A DNA stretch of 34,671 nucleotides from Spirochaetales bacterium (GTDB lineage: Bacteria; Spirochaetota; Spirochaetia; SZUA-6; JAFGRV01). The notes under the pieces were generated by a model. That model made no database searches, was not told the origin of the DNA, and worked only from the letters and a program-made list of their open reading frames with translations. Location: assembly GCA_016937215.1 (NCBI GenBank), contig JAFGWI010000059.1, positions 1 through 34,671 of the forward strand, in the 5' to 3' direction. Positions 1 through 7,854 of the stretch are shown here, piece by piece; the first letter of the stretch is position 1, and each line of letters opens with the position of its first letter. The position numbers and the translations under genes were made by a program.

Positions 1-59
1 GCGAAGCGGAGTTATGGAAAGCCTGGCCTGCTGTAATGAAATGAAAGCAGGAAACGCCC
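1..59 (-). repeat. Structured repeat, copy E (cut by window edge)
   Basis: Read on the minus strand this begins gggcgtttcc, has a 6-bp stem (51-46 with 32-27, cctgct/agcagg), then ccaggct and ctccgcttcgc before the window edge. The order and the unpaired motifs match the other copies at 2506-2666, 9527-9680, 18882-19064 and 33586-33791, while the stem sequence differs. Only the 5' third is visible. Confidence 0.7.
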
Positions 60-108
60 AATGTAACAACCAGCTAAACAAATACGATTTTTTTATAAGG
101 AAATAAAC

Positions 109-468
109 ATGAACAGAGAAATGGGGACTTCTTGCCCCTGGGTGGAAACAACAGACACCCGACTTTTACACAGCGTGGACCAAGCCTTGGACCTTTTGGG
201 GTTTTACGGCTTTGGCCAAAAGCCCCGCTTGTTGATTCATCACAAGCATTTATCCAGCGATTTTTTTGATTTAAAAACCGGGCTGGCTGGTGAAATCTTC
301 CAGAAATTCGCCAATTATAATGTCAGGGCTGCCCTGGTTCTGAATCAATGCTGCCTGAAAGGCCGTTTCGCTGAATTGGTTTTGGAACTTAATCGCGGCG
401 GACCTGTCCGTGTGTTTCATTCCTCTGAAGAAGCCATGCCATGGCTTTGTGAAAAAAAATATGATTAA
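109..468 (+). CDS. DUF4180 domain protein
   Basis: A 119-residue soluble protein with no signal peptide or membrane segment. The central stretch LSSDFFDLKTGLAGEI (about residues 48-63), the following FQKFANYN, the later LELNRGG and the C-terminal FHSSEEAMPWL are the hallmarks of the DUF4180 family, whose members are about 110-120 residues long and of unknown biochemical function. The whole protein is this one domain. An AAGGA ribosome-binding site lies about 8 nt before the ATG. The alpha/beta hydrolase gene starts 12 nt after its stop, so the two are probably one transcript. The upstream boundary is a structured repeat (1-59), so the promoter should lie in the short AT-rich stretch between 60 and 100. 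Function is not predictable from sequence; a role in a stress or resistance context would be speculation. Confidence 0.8.
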   Translation: MNREMGTSCPWVETTDTRLLHSVDQALDLLGFYGFGQKPRLLIHHKHLSSDFFDLKTGLAGEIFQKFANYNVRAALVLNQCCLKGRFAELVLELNRGGPVRVFHSSEEAMPWLCEKKYD

Positions 469-480
469 TGGAGATAGAAA

Positions 481-1323
481 ATGAAAACCTTGAATGTTTA
501 CAAAAGCCCTGAAGGGCAAAAACAAATACTGCAATGCTATGAAAAAAACCTTGCAACCTGGCCAGTGCCCAAGGAAACCATGGTCATAGATAATCCCATT
601 GCCCAGGGTTTTGTGATAGCCTCTGGACCAAAAAATGCTCCTCCCCTGGTTCTTTTTCACGGCTCTGGTTCCAATTCCCTGACATGGGCCAATGAGTCGG
701 TGGAGCTCAGCAAGCATTTTCGCTTGTACGCCATGGATTTACCTGGTGAGCCTGGCAAAAGTGAGGCCCGGCGCTATGATTGGCAGGGGCAGGAATACAT
801 GGACTGGATAAGCATGATGCTGGAGTCTCTTGGCATAGAAGAGTGCGTTATGGGAGGTTTGTCTCTTGGGGGAGGATTTGCCTTGAAATACGCGGCAAAT
901 AACAGGGACAGGGTTAAAGCCCTGGTTCTGATTTCTCCTGGTGGAATCGTACCCGTAAAACCAGATTTAAAACTCATTTGGTATGCTTTGCAAGGGAAAA
1001 GGGGCTTTGAAAAAATGTGCCGCTATCTCTTTCCTGGTGTCATTCTTGATGGGCCGGCAGCTGAATTCATGGCTTTGACAGCCGAGCATTTTAATTACAA
1101 CCAGGGGCAGCCGCCACAGGTGAGTGATGAGGCATTGAAACAGCTTTCAATACCGGTTCTTTATTATGCCGGTGGGAAAGATCCACTAGTAAACACCAAA
1201 GCCACGCTCACTCGGTTGAAAAAGCATGTGGCACAGTTATACGCGCGAATCTATGAGGATAAGGGGCATCTGCTATTGCCTTTGGCAAAAGAAATCGTGA
1301 AGGATTTAAAAAACCACCTTTAA
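481..1323 (+). CDS. Alpha/beta hydrolase
   Basis: A 280-residue cytoplasmic alpha/beta-hydrolase-fold enzyme. The oxyanion segment LFHGSGSN is at residues 58-65, the nucleophile elbow GGLSLGG at 125-131 with Ser128, the likely acid Asp234 in GGKDPLVN, and His263 in DKGHLLLP, giving a complete Ser-Asp-His triad in the usual order. The second beta-alpha unit has the typical AMDLPGEPGKS sequence. The fold covers esterases, lipases, C-C hydrolases and haloperoxidases, so the substrate cannot be named. GGAGA precedes the ATG, and the gene sits 12 nt behind the DUF4180 gene, suggesting cotranscription. A Rho-independent terminator follows the stop, so the pair ends here. Confidence 0.88.
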   Translation: MKTLNVYKSPEGQKQILQCYEKNLATWPVPKETMVIDNPIAQGFVIASGPKNAPPLVLFHGSGSNSLTWANESVELSKHFRLYAMDLPGEPGKSEARRYDWQGQEYMDWISMMLESLGIEECVMGGLSLGGGFALKYAANNRDRVKALVLISPGGIVPVKPDLKLIWYALQGKRGFEKMCRYLFPGVILDGPAAEFMALTAEHFNYNQGQPPQVSDEALKQLSIPVLYYAGGKDPLVNTKATLTRLKKHVAQLYARIYEDKGHLLLPLAKEIVKDLKNHL

Positions 1324-1341
1324 GGCGCGAAAACAATTGAT

Positions 1342-1380
1342 TCCGGGTCATGGTTTTTTGACCCGGACTATTTATTTTTT
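1342..1380 (+). terminator. Rho-independent terminator after the hydrolase gene
   Basis: A 9-bp perfect stem tccgggtca/tgacccgga (1342-1350 with 1359-1367) with an 8-nt loop is followed by a T-rich tract to 1380. It closes the DUF4180-hydrolase unit. Confidence 0.8.
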
Positions 1381-1473
1381 GAAGCTTTGATTATACTTAT
1401 ACAAGGCTCTTAAAAAGCAGGGCTTTGGCCGCCAGGTTCATCTGGATATCATTTCACAAAGGATGGAGGAATT

Positions 1474-2463
1474 ATGGAAAAAATAAATTGGGGTTTTATA
1501 AGCACAGCCAAAATCGGGCTTGAAAAAGTGGGGCCAGCACTTAAAAAGAGCCGGCTGGGACAGTTTGAAGCCATTGCCTCAAGATCCATGAGCAACGCAA
1601 GAAAAGCTGCCGAGGCTCTGAATGTTCCGCGGATTTATGGTTCCTATGAAGATTTATTGGCCGATAAATCCATACAGGCTGTGTATATTCCTCTGCCCAA
1701 TCATCTTCACGCCGAATGGACCCATAAAGCCCTTTTGGCCGGAAAACATGTGTTGTGTGAAAAGCCCTTGACCCCGGACCTGGAGCAAACAAAAGCTTTT
1801 GTAAACATGACTGCCCAATTTCCAGCTCTTAAAGTAATGGAAGCCTTCATGTACCGTTTTCATCCCCAATGGGAAAAGGCCAAAAACTGGATTTCTCAAG
1901 GCAAAATCGGTGAATTGCGTACAATCCATTCTGATTTTTGTTATTTTAATACTGATCCGGAGAACATACGGAATATCCGCGACTTTGGAGGCGGAGGCTT
2001 GCTGGACATCGGGTGTTACTGTATTTCCGTTGCCCGCTTTATTTTCGAAAAGGAACCGGTGCGGGTTAGCGGAACAATTGATTTTGATCCGGTATTTAAA
2101 ACCGATCGTCTGGCCAGCGGCATACTGGATTTTCAAGGAGCAACAGCTACTTTTACCTGTTCCACCCAATTACCCAATCGTCAAAGCCTCTTTATTCATG
2201 GCACAGAAGCCACGATTGAAATACCCATGCCCTTTAATCCTGCTCCCGAGCTGAATGCCCAAATAAATCTGATTGTGAACGGAAATATAGTTGACAAGAC
2301 CTTTGCTCTGGCAGACCAGTACACCCTGGAATGCGACAGTTTCAGTAAGAGCATTATCGATGATTCGCCGGTCGCGACCCCTTTGACTGATGCTTTGAAT
2401 AATGCCGCTATCATCGACGCTATTTTTCGATCATCGGAAACAGGTAAATGGATAACATTGTAA
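1474..2463 (+). CDS. Gfo/Idh/MocA family NAD(P)-dependent oxidoreductase
   Basis: A 329-residue dehydrogenase. The N-terminal Rossmann half begins WGFISTAKIG, the form of the nucleotide loop seen in the branch with dihydrodiol dehydrogenase and NADP-dependent xylose dehydrogenase rather than the classic GxGxxG. Residues 71-79 read YIPLPNHLH, and the family-defining EKP is at 96-98 (LCEKPLT). The C-terminal half carries GGGGLLDIGCYCIS, the conserved catalytic-domain motif (Asp, then Cys-Tyr). Length matches the family. The enzyme should oxidise or reduce a sugar or polyol hydroxyl with NAD(P), but the substrate is not readable. GGAGGA lies 4 nt before the ATG. It stands alone, between a terminator and a structured repeat, and the carbohydrate cluster begins just downstream. 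Confidence 0.9.
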   Translation: MEKINWGFISTAKIGLEKVGPALKKSRLGQFEAIASRSMSNARKAAEALNVPRIYGSYEDLLADKSIQAVYIPLPNHLHAEWTHKALLAGKHVLCEKPLTPDLEQTKAFVNMTAQFPALKVMEAFMYRFHPQWEKAKNWISQGKIGELRTIHSDFCYFNTDPENIRNIRDFGGGGLLDIGCYCISVARFIFEKEPVRVSGTIDFDPVFKTDRLASGILDFQGATATFTCSTQLPNRQSLFIHGTEATIEIPMPFNPAPELNAQINLIVNGNIVDKTFALADQYTLECDSFSKSIIDDSPVATPLTDALNNAAIIDAIFRSSETGKWITL

Positions 2464-2505
2464 GCCTTTCAATTTGCTTGTCCCATTCATGAAACCCTGT
2501 TTTTC

Positions 2506-2666
2506 GGGCGTTGCCCTGAGCCGAAGCTCCACTTCGGTTCAGGGCCGGGCTTTACGTGACTCCGGCTTTCGCCTCCGAAGGTTTTGGGCCTGAGATTGTC
2601 AGGCCCAAAACGCTTTGGCCTAAAGGTTTTGAAAAACCTTTAGGCCATCACTCCAATCCCTAACGC
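2506..2666 (+). repeat. Structured repeat, copy A
   Basis: 161 nt starting gggcgttgcc and ending caatccctaacgc. The ends can pair (gcgtt with aacgc). Inside are a first hairpin (ctgagccgaag with cttcggttcag), the conserved ggccgggct, the conserved ctccgaagg, an 11-bp hairpin (2582-2592 with 2600-2610), a conserved cgctttgg and a 14-bp hairpin (2617-2630 with 2633-2646). It starts 42 nt behind the oxidoreductase stop codon, in the same direction. The unpaired motifs match copy B at 9527-9680 almost base for base while the hairpin arms do not. Confidence 0.9.
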
Positions 2667-2770
2667 ATCGAAACCTCAGGATCATCAAAATCAAGAGAGA
2701 AAAGCCAAACCTAAAAACAGGAACATGATGAATTTATATGCAAATCAGAGCTCCCAAAGCCATACAAATA

Positions 2771-2779
2771 TGCTATAAT
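2771..2779 (+). promoter_or_regulatory. Candidate extended -10 promoter for the GH43 gene
   Basis: An extended -10 element TGcTATAAT lies about 145 nt before the GH43 start. No good -35 is present at the expected spacing. The resulting leader would contain a small 7-bp hairpin (acaaaac/gttttgt, 2794-2811). No other strong promoter is visible in the gap. Confidence 0.4.
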
Positions 2780-2925
2780 CAGGAGTGACTTTTACAAAAC
2801 AGAAGTTTTGTCAGAATTAAGAAAATCGGGGATAAGTTATTTTAATATTGCTGCCTGCTAATTATAAATGTCAGGACTTTTACAATTAGCTCAGGTAAAC
2901 AAAAATCACAAAAATGGAGTTTCAA

Positions 2926-4560
2926 ATGAAAAGAATAGTGTGTCTTTTTCTGTTATTCACCATTGGCCTTTCTTCAGCTTTTTCCGAAGAAGTAACCATA
3001 GCTGTGGGTGATCAATTTCGAGATACCGATGGAAATCTGGTCCAGGCCCATGGCGGCGGAATTCTAAAATACGATGGCTATTATTACTGGTTTGGCGAAA
3101 ACCGCTCGGGTGATAATCTTGTGGCCTGCTATCGTTCCCGCAACTTCAAGGATTGGGAATTCCGCAATAATGTACTCAGGCGGTCCTTTCATTCGGAACT
3201 CCAAACAGCCAATATTGAACGCCCCAAGGTGATTTATAATCCCTCCACCGGGAAATTCATCATGTGGGCCCATAAAGAAATGCAAAGCGATTACGGCCAG
3301 GCCAGGGCCTGTGTGGCTGTCTGCGATAGGATCGACGGCAATTATACCTGGCTTCGAAGTTTCAGGCCATTGAACCATATGTCCCGGGACTGCACATTGT
3401 TTGTGGACGACAATGGCCGGGCCTATTTTATTTCGGCAGCCAACGAAAACTACGATCTACATATATATCGTCTTACTGCCGATTTTCTGGATGTCGAGGC
3501 CCTGCTCTATAACTTCGACGGTTTCCACCGTGAAGCCCCGGCCATTTTCAAACACCAGGGAACCTATTTTCTTGTGACTTCCGGCGCCACTGGCTGGGAC
3601 CCCAACCAAGGACAATATGCAACAGCTACCAGTCTTTCCGGGCCCTGGTCAGGATGGAGGAACATTGGAAATAGCACGACTTTCCAGTCCCAGCCCACTT
3701 ATATTCAGCCCATAACCGGGAGTGAGGGAACATCCTACCTTTATATGGGTGATCGCTGGGCCGGTGCCTGGGACGGGCCTGTGAACGATTCCCGCTATGT
3801 CTGGCTTCCAATCTGTGTTACCTCTTCCAACAGCATCACTCTTCCCTATTCCAATGGCATTACCTTGAATGCTGAAACCGGTCTTTTATTGAACGGAATG
3901 GTGGTAAAGGAGAATAACAAAAGCGTGATTTACCTTAATGACACAGCTGAGGGAAATGGTCTGAATAACTTTGACTATGCGGGTGACTGGAGTTACGGCG
4001 CTGAGACCAATGCCTACGAAGGTGATAATCACTGGAGCGGCGATGCTAATGAGTATTATGAAGTGCGTTTTAAGGGAATACAAATCGAGCTCTATGGAGG
4101 AAAGGCCTCCAATCATGGTATGGCTGCTGTTTCGGTTGACGCTTCGGCTGAAACCATGGTGGATTTTTATGCATCAAGCCGATCAGATAAGGCCCTGCTT
4201 TATACCAGTCCGCTTCTTGCCTATGGAAACCACAGTCTTAAGGTGAGGGTTACAGCCAGTAAAAACAGCAATTCCGGAGGAACGGCGATTACCGCTGATA
4301 TGGTGAAAATCACAGTTTCTGACGGAAGCACCGAGACGCCCTCTCCCAGTCCCGAACCCACGCCAATCGTAAAAGCGGGTGATGTTAATTCAGACGGCCA
4401 GGTGAATATTGTTGATGCCCTTTTGGTGGCGCAATATTACGTGGGGCTTTTGGAAAGCATTAATTTTGAAGCCGCGGATGTGAATCGCGATAATACTGTG
4501 AATATAGTTGATGCCCTTCTTATTGCCAGGGCTTATGTGGGGCTTGAGAATATAGAATAA
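2926..4560 (+). CDS. Secreted GH43 (subfamily 24-like) exo-beta-1,3-galactanase with C-terminal dockerin
   Basis: A 544-residue secreted enzyme. Residues 1-20 are a signal peptide (cleavage near AFS-EE). The GH43 five-bladed propeller spans about 25-315, with QAHGGGILKYDGYYYWFGE at 40-58. Glu98 (NIERPKV), Glu203 (HREAPAIF) and Gln254 or Gln256 (FQSQPTYI) have nearly the spacing of Glu102, Glu208 and Gln263 of the fungal galactanase Pc1,3Gal43A, where a Gln replaces the usual catalytic Asp base. A galactose-binding-like carbohydrate module follows (about 320-450), then a Pro/Thr linker and a type I dockerin (about 474-535) with two Ca-binding repeats. The likely job is removing galactose units from beta-1,3-galactan side chains of arabinogalactan. 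An ATG at 2914 is also open, but only 2926 has a spaced GGAG and begins a proper signal peptide. Confidence 0.85.
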   Translation: MKRIVCLFLLFTIGLSSAFSEEVTIAVGDQFRDTDGNLVQAHGGGILKYDGYYYWFGENRSGDNLVACYRSRNFKDWEFRNNVLRRSFHSELQTANIERPKVIYNPSTGKFIMWAHKEMQSDYGQARACVAVCDRIDGNYTWLRSFRPLNHMSRDCTLFVDDNGRAYFISAANENYDLHIYRLTADFLDVEALLYNFDGFHREAPAIFKHQGTYFLVTSGATGWDPNQGQYATATSLSGPWSGWRNIGNSTTFQSQPTYIQPITGSEGTSYLYMGDRWAGAWDGPVNDSRYVWLPICVTSSNSITLPYSNGITLNAETGLLLNGMVVKENNKSVIYLNDTAEGNGLNNFDYAGDWSYGAETNAYEGDNHWSGDANEYYEVRFKGIQIELYGGKASNHGMAAVSVDASAETMVDFYASSRSDKALLYTSPLLAYGNHSLKVRVTASKNSNSGGTAITADMVKITVSDGSTETPSPSPEPTPIVKAGDVNSDGQVNIVDALLVAQYYVGLLESINFEAADVNRDNTVNIVDALLIARAYVGLENIE

Positions 4561-4562
4561 TA

Positions 4563-4598
4563 AAACTTGCCCTTTGGTGTTTATCAAAGGGCAAGTTT
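4563..4598. terminator. Bidirectional terminator between GH43 and CE7 genes
   Basis: A perfect 14-bp stem (4563-4576 with 4585-4598) with an 8-nt loop lies between convergent genes. The A/T-rich outer ends serve as U-tracts in either direction. It starts right after the GH43 stop and ends 11 nt before the CE7 stop. Confidence 0.8.
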
Positions 4599-4609
4599 CA
4601 GAGATGTTT

Positions 4610-5584
4610 TTATTTGAATAGTTTATTCAGAAATTTGAGCTTTTCGATATGCTGATAGCTTTCACCGCCTTCGTGATTATTGAAAGGATAGACAATAATG
4701 TCCTTATTGCCTTTATAGTGATTGTAAGCAGCATAGACTGTTGAGGGAGGGCATATCGTATCCATTAATGCTGTTGAAAACAGGGCCCTGGCCTTTGCCC
4801 TTTTGGCAAAATGGCAGCCGTCAAAATAATTGAGAACACCGAGAATTTGCTTTTCCTTGTGGCGATGGCGCTGAAGGTATCGGGCAATCTCATTGTAGGG
4901 ATGGCTGTCGACCAAGGTGATGGCCCTTTCAAAGAAGCATAGAAATGGCACATCTGCCATAGCTGCCGCAATATCGTTACGTAAACCAGCCACTGATAAG
5001 GTCAAGGCACCTCCCTGGCTGCCGCCGGTTATGGCGATCCGCGATTTATCAACCATATCCAGGCTTTTGACAGCGTCTATGGCTCTGTAGGCGTCACAGA
5101 TAAGCCGGCGGTAATAATAATTGTCCTGGTGCTGAATTCCGCGGGTCATGAATCCCGGCAGCTCGGGGCCGCAGTGGTAATCGCCTTTATCAGCTGTGTC
5201 GCCGGTCCGCCAGGTGGTTCCTTGTCCGCGGGTGTCCATGATGAAATAGGCATAGCCACTAATGACCCAGCCCAGCCAGTCTGTTGGAAGGCCGCGACCG
5301 CCGCCGTAACCTATGTATTCCACCATAAGAGGAAAGGGCCCTTTTGTGTTTTTGGGAAGCAATAACCAGCCTTTGATGGGATGTCCCATAAAGCCGGGGA
5401 ATTCCGCGTCAAAGGCTTCGATAAGCGGAAAATCGATTTCATAGGGATGAAGTTTGATAGAAGAGGGTTTTTCGGCTTCCGAAGCTTCTATTGTTTTTTT
5501 CCAGAATAAATCAAAATCCTCGGGTTCCTTAATATCGGGTTTGAATTTTTTCAAGTCCTCCAGGGACAGATCAAAAAAGGCCAT
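4610..5584 (-). CDS. Acetylxylan esterase / cephalosporin-C deacetylase (CE7 family)
   Basis: A 324-residue enzyme that removes acetyl groups from xylo-oligosaccharides and other small acetylated sugars. The N-terminus FFDLSLEDLKKF.P is typical of CE7, and DTRGQG is at 117-122. The nucleophile elbow TGGSQGG places Ser189, with Asp275 in MDTICPP and His304 in NNHEGGE, within one residue of the triad of the Thermotoga maritima enzyme (188/274/303). There is no signal peptide, as usual for CE7, so it should work on imported oligosaccharides in the cytoplasm. AAAGGA lies 8 nt before the ATG. Its start overlaps by 14 nt the end of a truncated BNR_4-type reading frame (5571-5849), so translation and transcription may come from that remnant's signals. 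Confidence 0.93.
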   Translation of the reverse strand: MAFFDLSLEDLKKFKPDIKEPEDFDLFWKKTIEASEAEKPSSIKLHPYEIDFPLIEAFDAEFPGFMGHPIKGWLLLPKNTKGPFPLMVEYIGYGGGRGLPTDWLGWVISGYAYFIMDTRGQGTTWRTGDTADKGDYHCGPELPGFMTRGIQHQDNYYYRRLICDAYRAIDAVKSLDMVDKSRIAITGGSQGGALTLSVAGLRNDIAAAMADVPFLCFFERAITLVDSHPYNEIARYLQRHRHKEKQILGVLNYFDGCHFAKRAKARALFSTALMDTICPPSTVYAAYNHYKGNKDIIVYPFNNHEGGESYQHIEKLKFLNKLFK

Positions 5585-5849
5585 TTATTTGTTCCTTTCT
5601 GCGTTTTATATTTTTTTTGGACCATGACTTTGATCCCAGAGTACGCATTGCTATGACCATTTGATGGCTGCTGTTATAATAAGCCGCGTATTGATGGTTG
5701 CCCCTGGTAACCAGTGAAAAATCTACCGGAAAACCACCGGGAACCTGGTCTATGCTTTGTTCTTCGATGATTCCTGGTTCAGCTCCAAGACTCGCGGCGA
5801 AAAACATGAAGAGGATCGCAAGTATATCTATTAATCTGTTTTTTGGCAT
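5571..5849 (-). pseudogene. 5' remnant of a secreted BNR_4-type protein gene
   Basis: A 92-codon frame with a good ribosome-binding site (AGGGAGA before the ATG) and an intact signal peptide (residues 1-23, cut near LGA-EP). Residues 29-75, including DQVPGGFPVDFSLVTRG, HQYAAYYN and MVIAMRTLGSKSW, resemble the first propeller strand of BNR_4 repeat-containing proteins, which are several hundred residues long and act in polysaccharide binding or lysis. After SKSWSKK the similarity stops at an A-run, followed by a basic tail and a stop inside the start of the CE7 gene. There is no room for the missing part, so most of the gene has been deleted and the remaining 5' end now serves as leader for the esterase. 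It could still make a short secreted peptide. The family call rests on a short match. Confidence 0.6.
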
Positions 5850-5987
5850 TTTGATCTCCCTGATTTTTTAGGAATTTCAAGTATAGCAAGATTCAAGCAT
5901 TGTGTCATGGTTTTTTACCGGAATCCATCTTTATCATAAAAATTAACAGGGCCATGCTTTTTTTTTAGTAGCTAAAGGACCAAAAAA

Positions 5988-6019
5988 AAAGAACCCCTGT
6001 TTGAATCCAGGGGTTCTTT
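5988..6019 (-). terminator. Rho-independent terminator of the CotH gene
   Basis: A perfect 12-bp stem (5988-5999 with 6008-6019, aaagaacccctg) with an 8-nt loop is followed on the minus strand by a run of nine T. It lies 14 nt past the CotH stop codon. Confidence 0.88.
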
Positions 6020-6033
6020 GGGGGAAGTGTCAA

Positions 6034-7854
6034 CTATCGGCTATTCAGGTAATTTCTTACCTGGCTGTGCCGGGAAGTTATATATTGGTTTAAAGTCCTA
6101 ATAGCCTGATCAAATTGACTAACGCCATTATCCAAAAATGAATAGACCGCTGTTTCTCCCTGAATGTAGGGGCGAATCAAAGCCGCGTACTTTTCGATCT
6201 TGGCCAGAATTTTAGCTTCATTGAAAGCGCCATTTAGAACAGCCGTCATCTCCTGATGATAAAGATCATTATAAACCGGATCATCCATCAAGAAACGGAT
6301 TAATGGCCATTGTCGGCCGATTTCCGATAATGACAGGCTTGGAATGGCGATGTTCCAGGGATTGGTCTCGGACATGGCGAAATTCAGGTCCCAGGGTATC
6401 CAAACCAGGCGGCCGTTGTCCGCCAAATTCTGATAAACATAGTAATTCTTGGTTACCCAGCCATAGGTGTCAAAATTCACTACTGTTGTGTTGCTAGCCA
6501 GCCAGCGGATAAAACCCCTGGCGTCAAAAACCCTTTCAAGATTGCTTCGCCACTGAGCCGCGTTGGTTCTCGAAGCGTTCAGGCTGGAGATCATGGCCTG
6601 TATATCGCTGTAATCAGCTTCATCCTCATTTGTTTTTTTAACATAAACATCCTGGCGGAAAGTTGTGAAATCAGCGCCTGTTCCTTCAGGTTTGTACAAA
6701 TTGCCTTCATCATCATCAAACTGATATTTTTTCATCTGGTCTGAGGGGTCTTCAATCATGGTGTAAAGTCCCCAGTACACTGGACCTGAACCTGTGTCGA
6801 TGTATATACGGGCAAAGCCGCCAACAGCAGCAGGTATTCCGTTTTCCCGGAAGATTTCGCCGCAGATTCTGTCGTGGAGATAGGTTGGATCGTACCAGTT
6901 ATTGGAAAAGGTCATTTCGCTGAAACCGTAAAAACGCTGGTTTTTAATTTCTGGATAATCATCTTCTAATTTATCAAAATTCAGGCGCAGGGGTAATTTC
7001 TTTTTACCAGCCTGGTTGGCCATCATTAATGAGCTGAACCCTTTGTAGCGAATGCCTACATTCCACCAGGTAAAGCCATTGAATTTTACCGTTGATTTTA
7101 CATAAACCGGATTTTCTGTTGACATCATGTTCAGGGTCCGCAAATTATTCTGCATGGTCTGAAAGTCCTGGGCCGTAATTGTGATGTCCAGACGTGGCAC
7201 AGAGTCTTCGGGAAAAAGAAGTTCATAGTCAGCATCAGCACTTTTGTGGTGAGTTTCCTTTGTCCAGCCTTGGGGGCGTCCCACAAAAACCCTTTCATCC
7301 CTGTCGTCGATGGCACCGCTTGTTTCTGTGACCGTGAGTTTGACATTAAAATCATCCATTTCACTGAAAGAATGGCTGACTTGAATGCCGCTGCCTGTTG
7401 TGCCATCGTCAAAATCCCATTCATAGCTGATGATGCTTTGTCCTGAGGAGGCGGTGGAAAGGGAGGCATCAAAATAAACCCTTTCGTTAATGGAGGGGAC
7501 TGTGTTGGAAATAGTGAAAGCTGCTTTTAAACCCTCACCCTGGGGTATTGGCGTGCCTGTATTCTGGCCAGGGAAACTGGTGATCAGGTTTACATAGAAT
7601 TGGGCGATTAAAAGAGCATCGGTTATTTCTATTTTACCATTACCGCTTGTATCAGCCGCGTTGGGATAAAAATTATCCGCATTCAGGCCCACATAGTAAC
7701 GAGCCACGAGAAGGGCGTCGACTATGTTGATGTTGCCGTCATTGTTGGTGTCGCCTAGCTCTTGGCCATATAAACTCGCGCCCATGAATAGTAACAGGGC
7801 AGCCATGAGCAAGGGCCATGGATTGTTCTTGTTTTTTTCTTTTTGAATTTTCAA
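6034..7854 (-). CDS. Secreted CotH-family protein with N-terminal dockerin and PKD domain
   Basis: A 606-residue secreted protein. Residues 1-31 form a signal peptide (cut near YGQ-EL). A dockerin follows at once (about 33-92), with repeats GDTNNDGNINIVDALLVAR and DTSGNGKIEITDALLIAQ. A PKD domain spans about 108-195 (SYEWDFDDGTT), and the CotH kinase-like domain fills about 215-600, with GIRYKGFSS, the NNWYDPTYLHDR segment, YWGLYTMIEDP and VWIPWDLNFAM. CotH proteins are atypical kinases, first known from Bacillus spore coats, and dockerin-bearing CotH proteins occur in clostridial cellulosomes. The start codon is TTG, supported by AAGGAG 6 nt upstream. Substrate and role in the complex are unknown. 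The hairpin at 5988 ends the transcript. Confidence 0.9.
   Translation of the reverse strand: MKIQKEKNKNNPWPLLMAALLLFMGASLYGQELGDTNNDGNINIVDALLVARYYVGLNADNFYPNAADTSGNGKIEITDALLIAQFYVNLITSFPGQNTGTPIPQGEGLKAAFTISNTVPSINERVYFDASLSTASSGQSIISYEWDFDDGTTGSGIQVSHSFSEMDDFNVKLTVTETSGAIDDRDERVFVGRPQGWTKETHHKSADADYELLFPEDSVPRLDITITAQDFQTMQNNLRTLNMMSTENPVYVKSTVKFNGFTWWNVGIRYKGFSSLMMANQAGKKKLPLRLNFDKLEDDYPEIKNQRFYGFSEMTFSNNWYDPTYLHDRICGEIFRENGIPAAVGGFARIYIDTGSGPVYWGLYTMIEDPSDQMKKYQFDDDEGNLYKPEGTGADFTTFRQDVYVKKTNEDEADYSDIQAMISSLNASRTNAAQWRSNLERVFDARGFIRWLASNTTVVNFDTYGWVTKNYYVYQNLADNGRLVWIPWDLNFAMSETNPWNIAIPSLSLSEIGRQWPLIRFLMDDPVYNDLYHQEMTAVLNGAFNEAKILAKIEKYAALIRPYIQGETAVYSFLDNGVSQFDQAIRTLNQYITSRHSQVRNYLNSR

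Noticed and set aside
271-717. 148-codon open frame on the minus strand
   Set aside because: Covers parts of two real genes on the plus strand (DUF4180 and hydrolase) and has no family features.
1654-2169. 171-codon open frame on the minus strand
   Set aside because: Fully antisense to the well-supported Gfo/Idh/MocA gene, with no ribosome-binding site.
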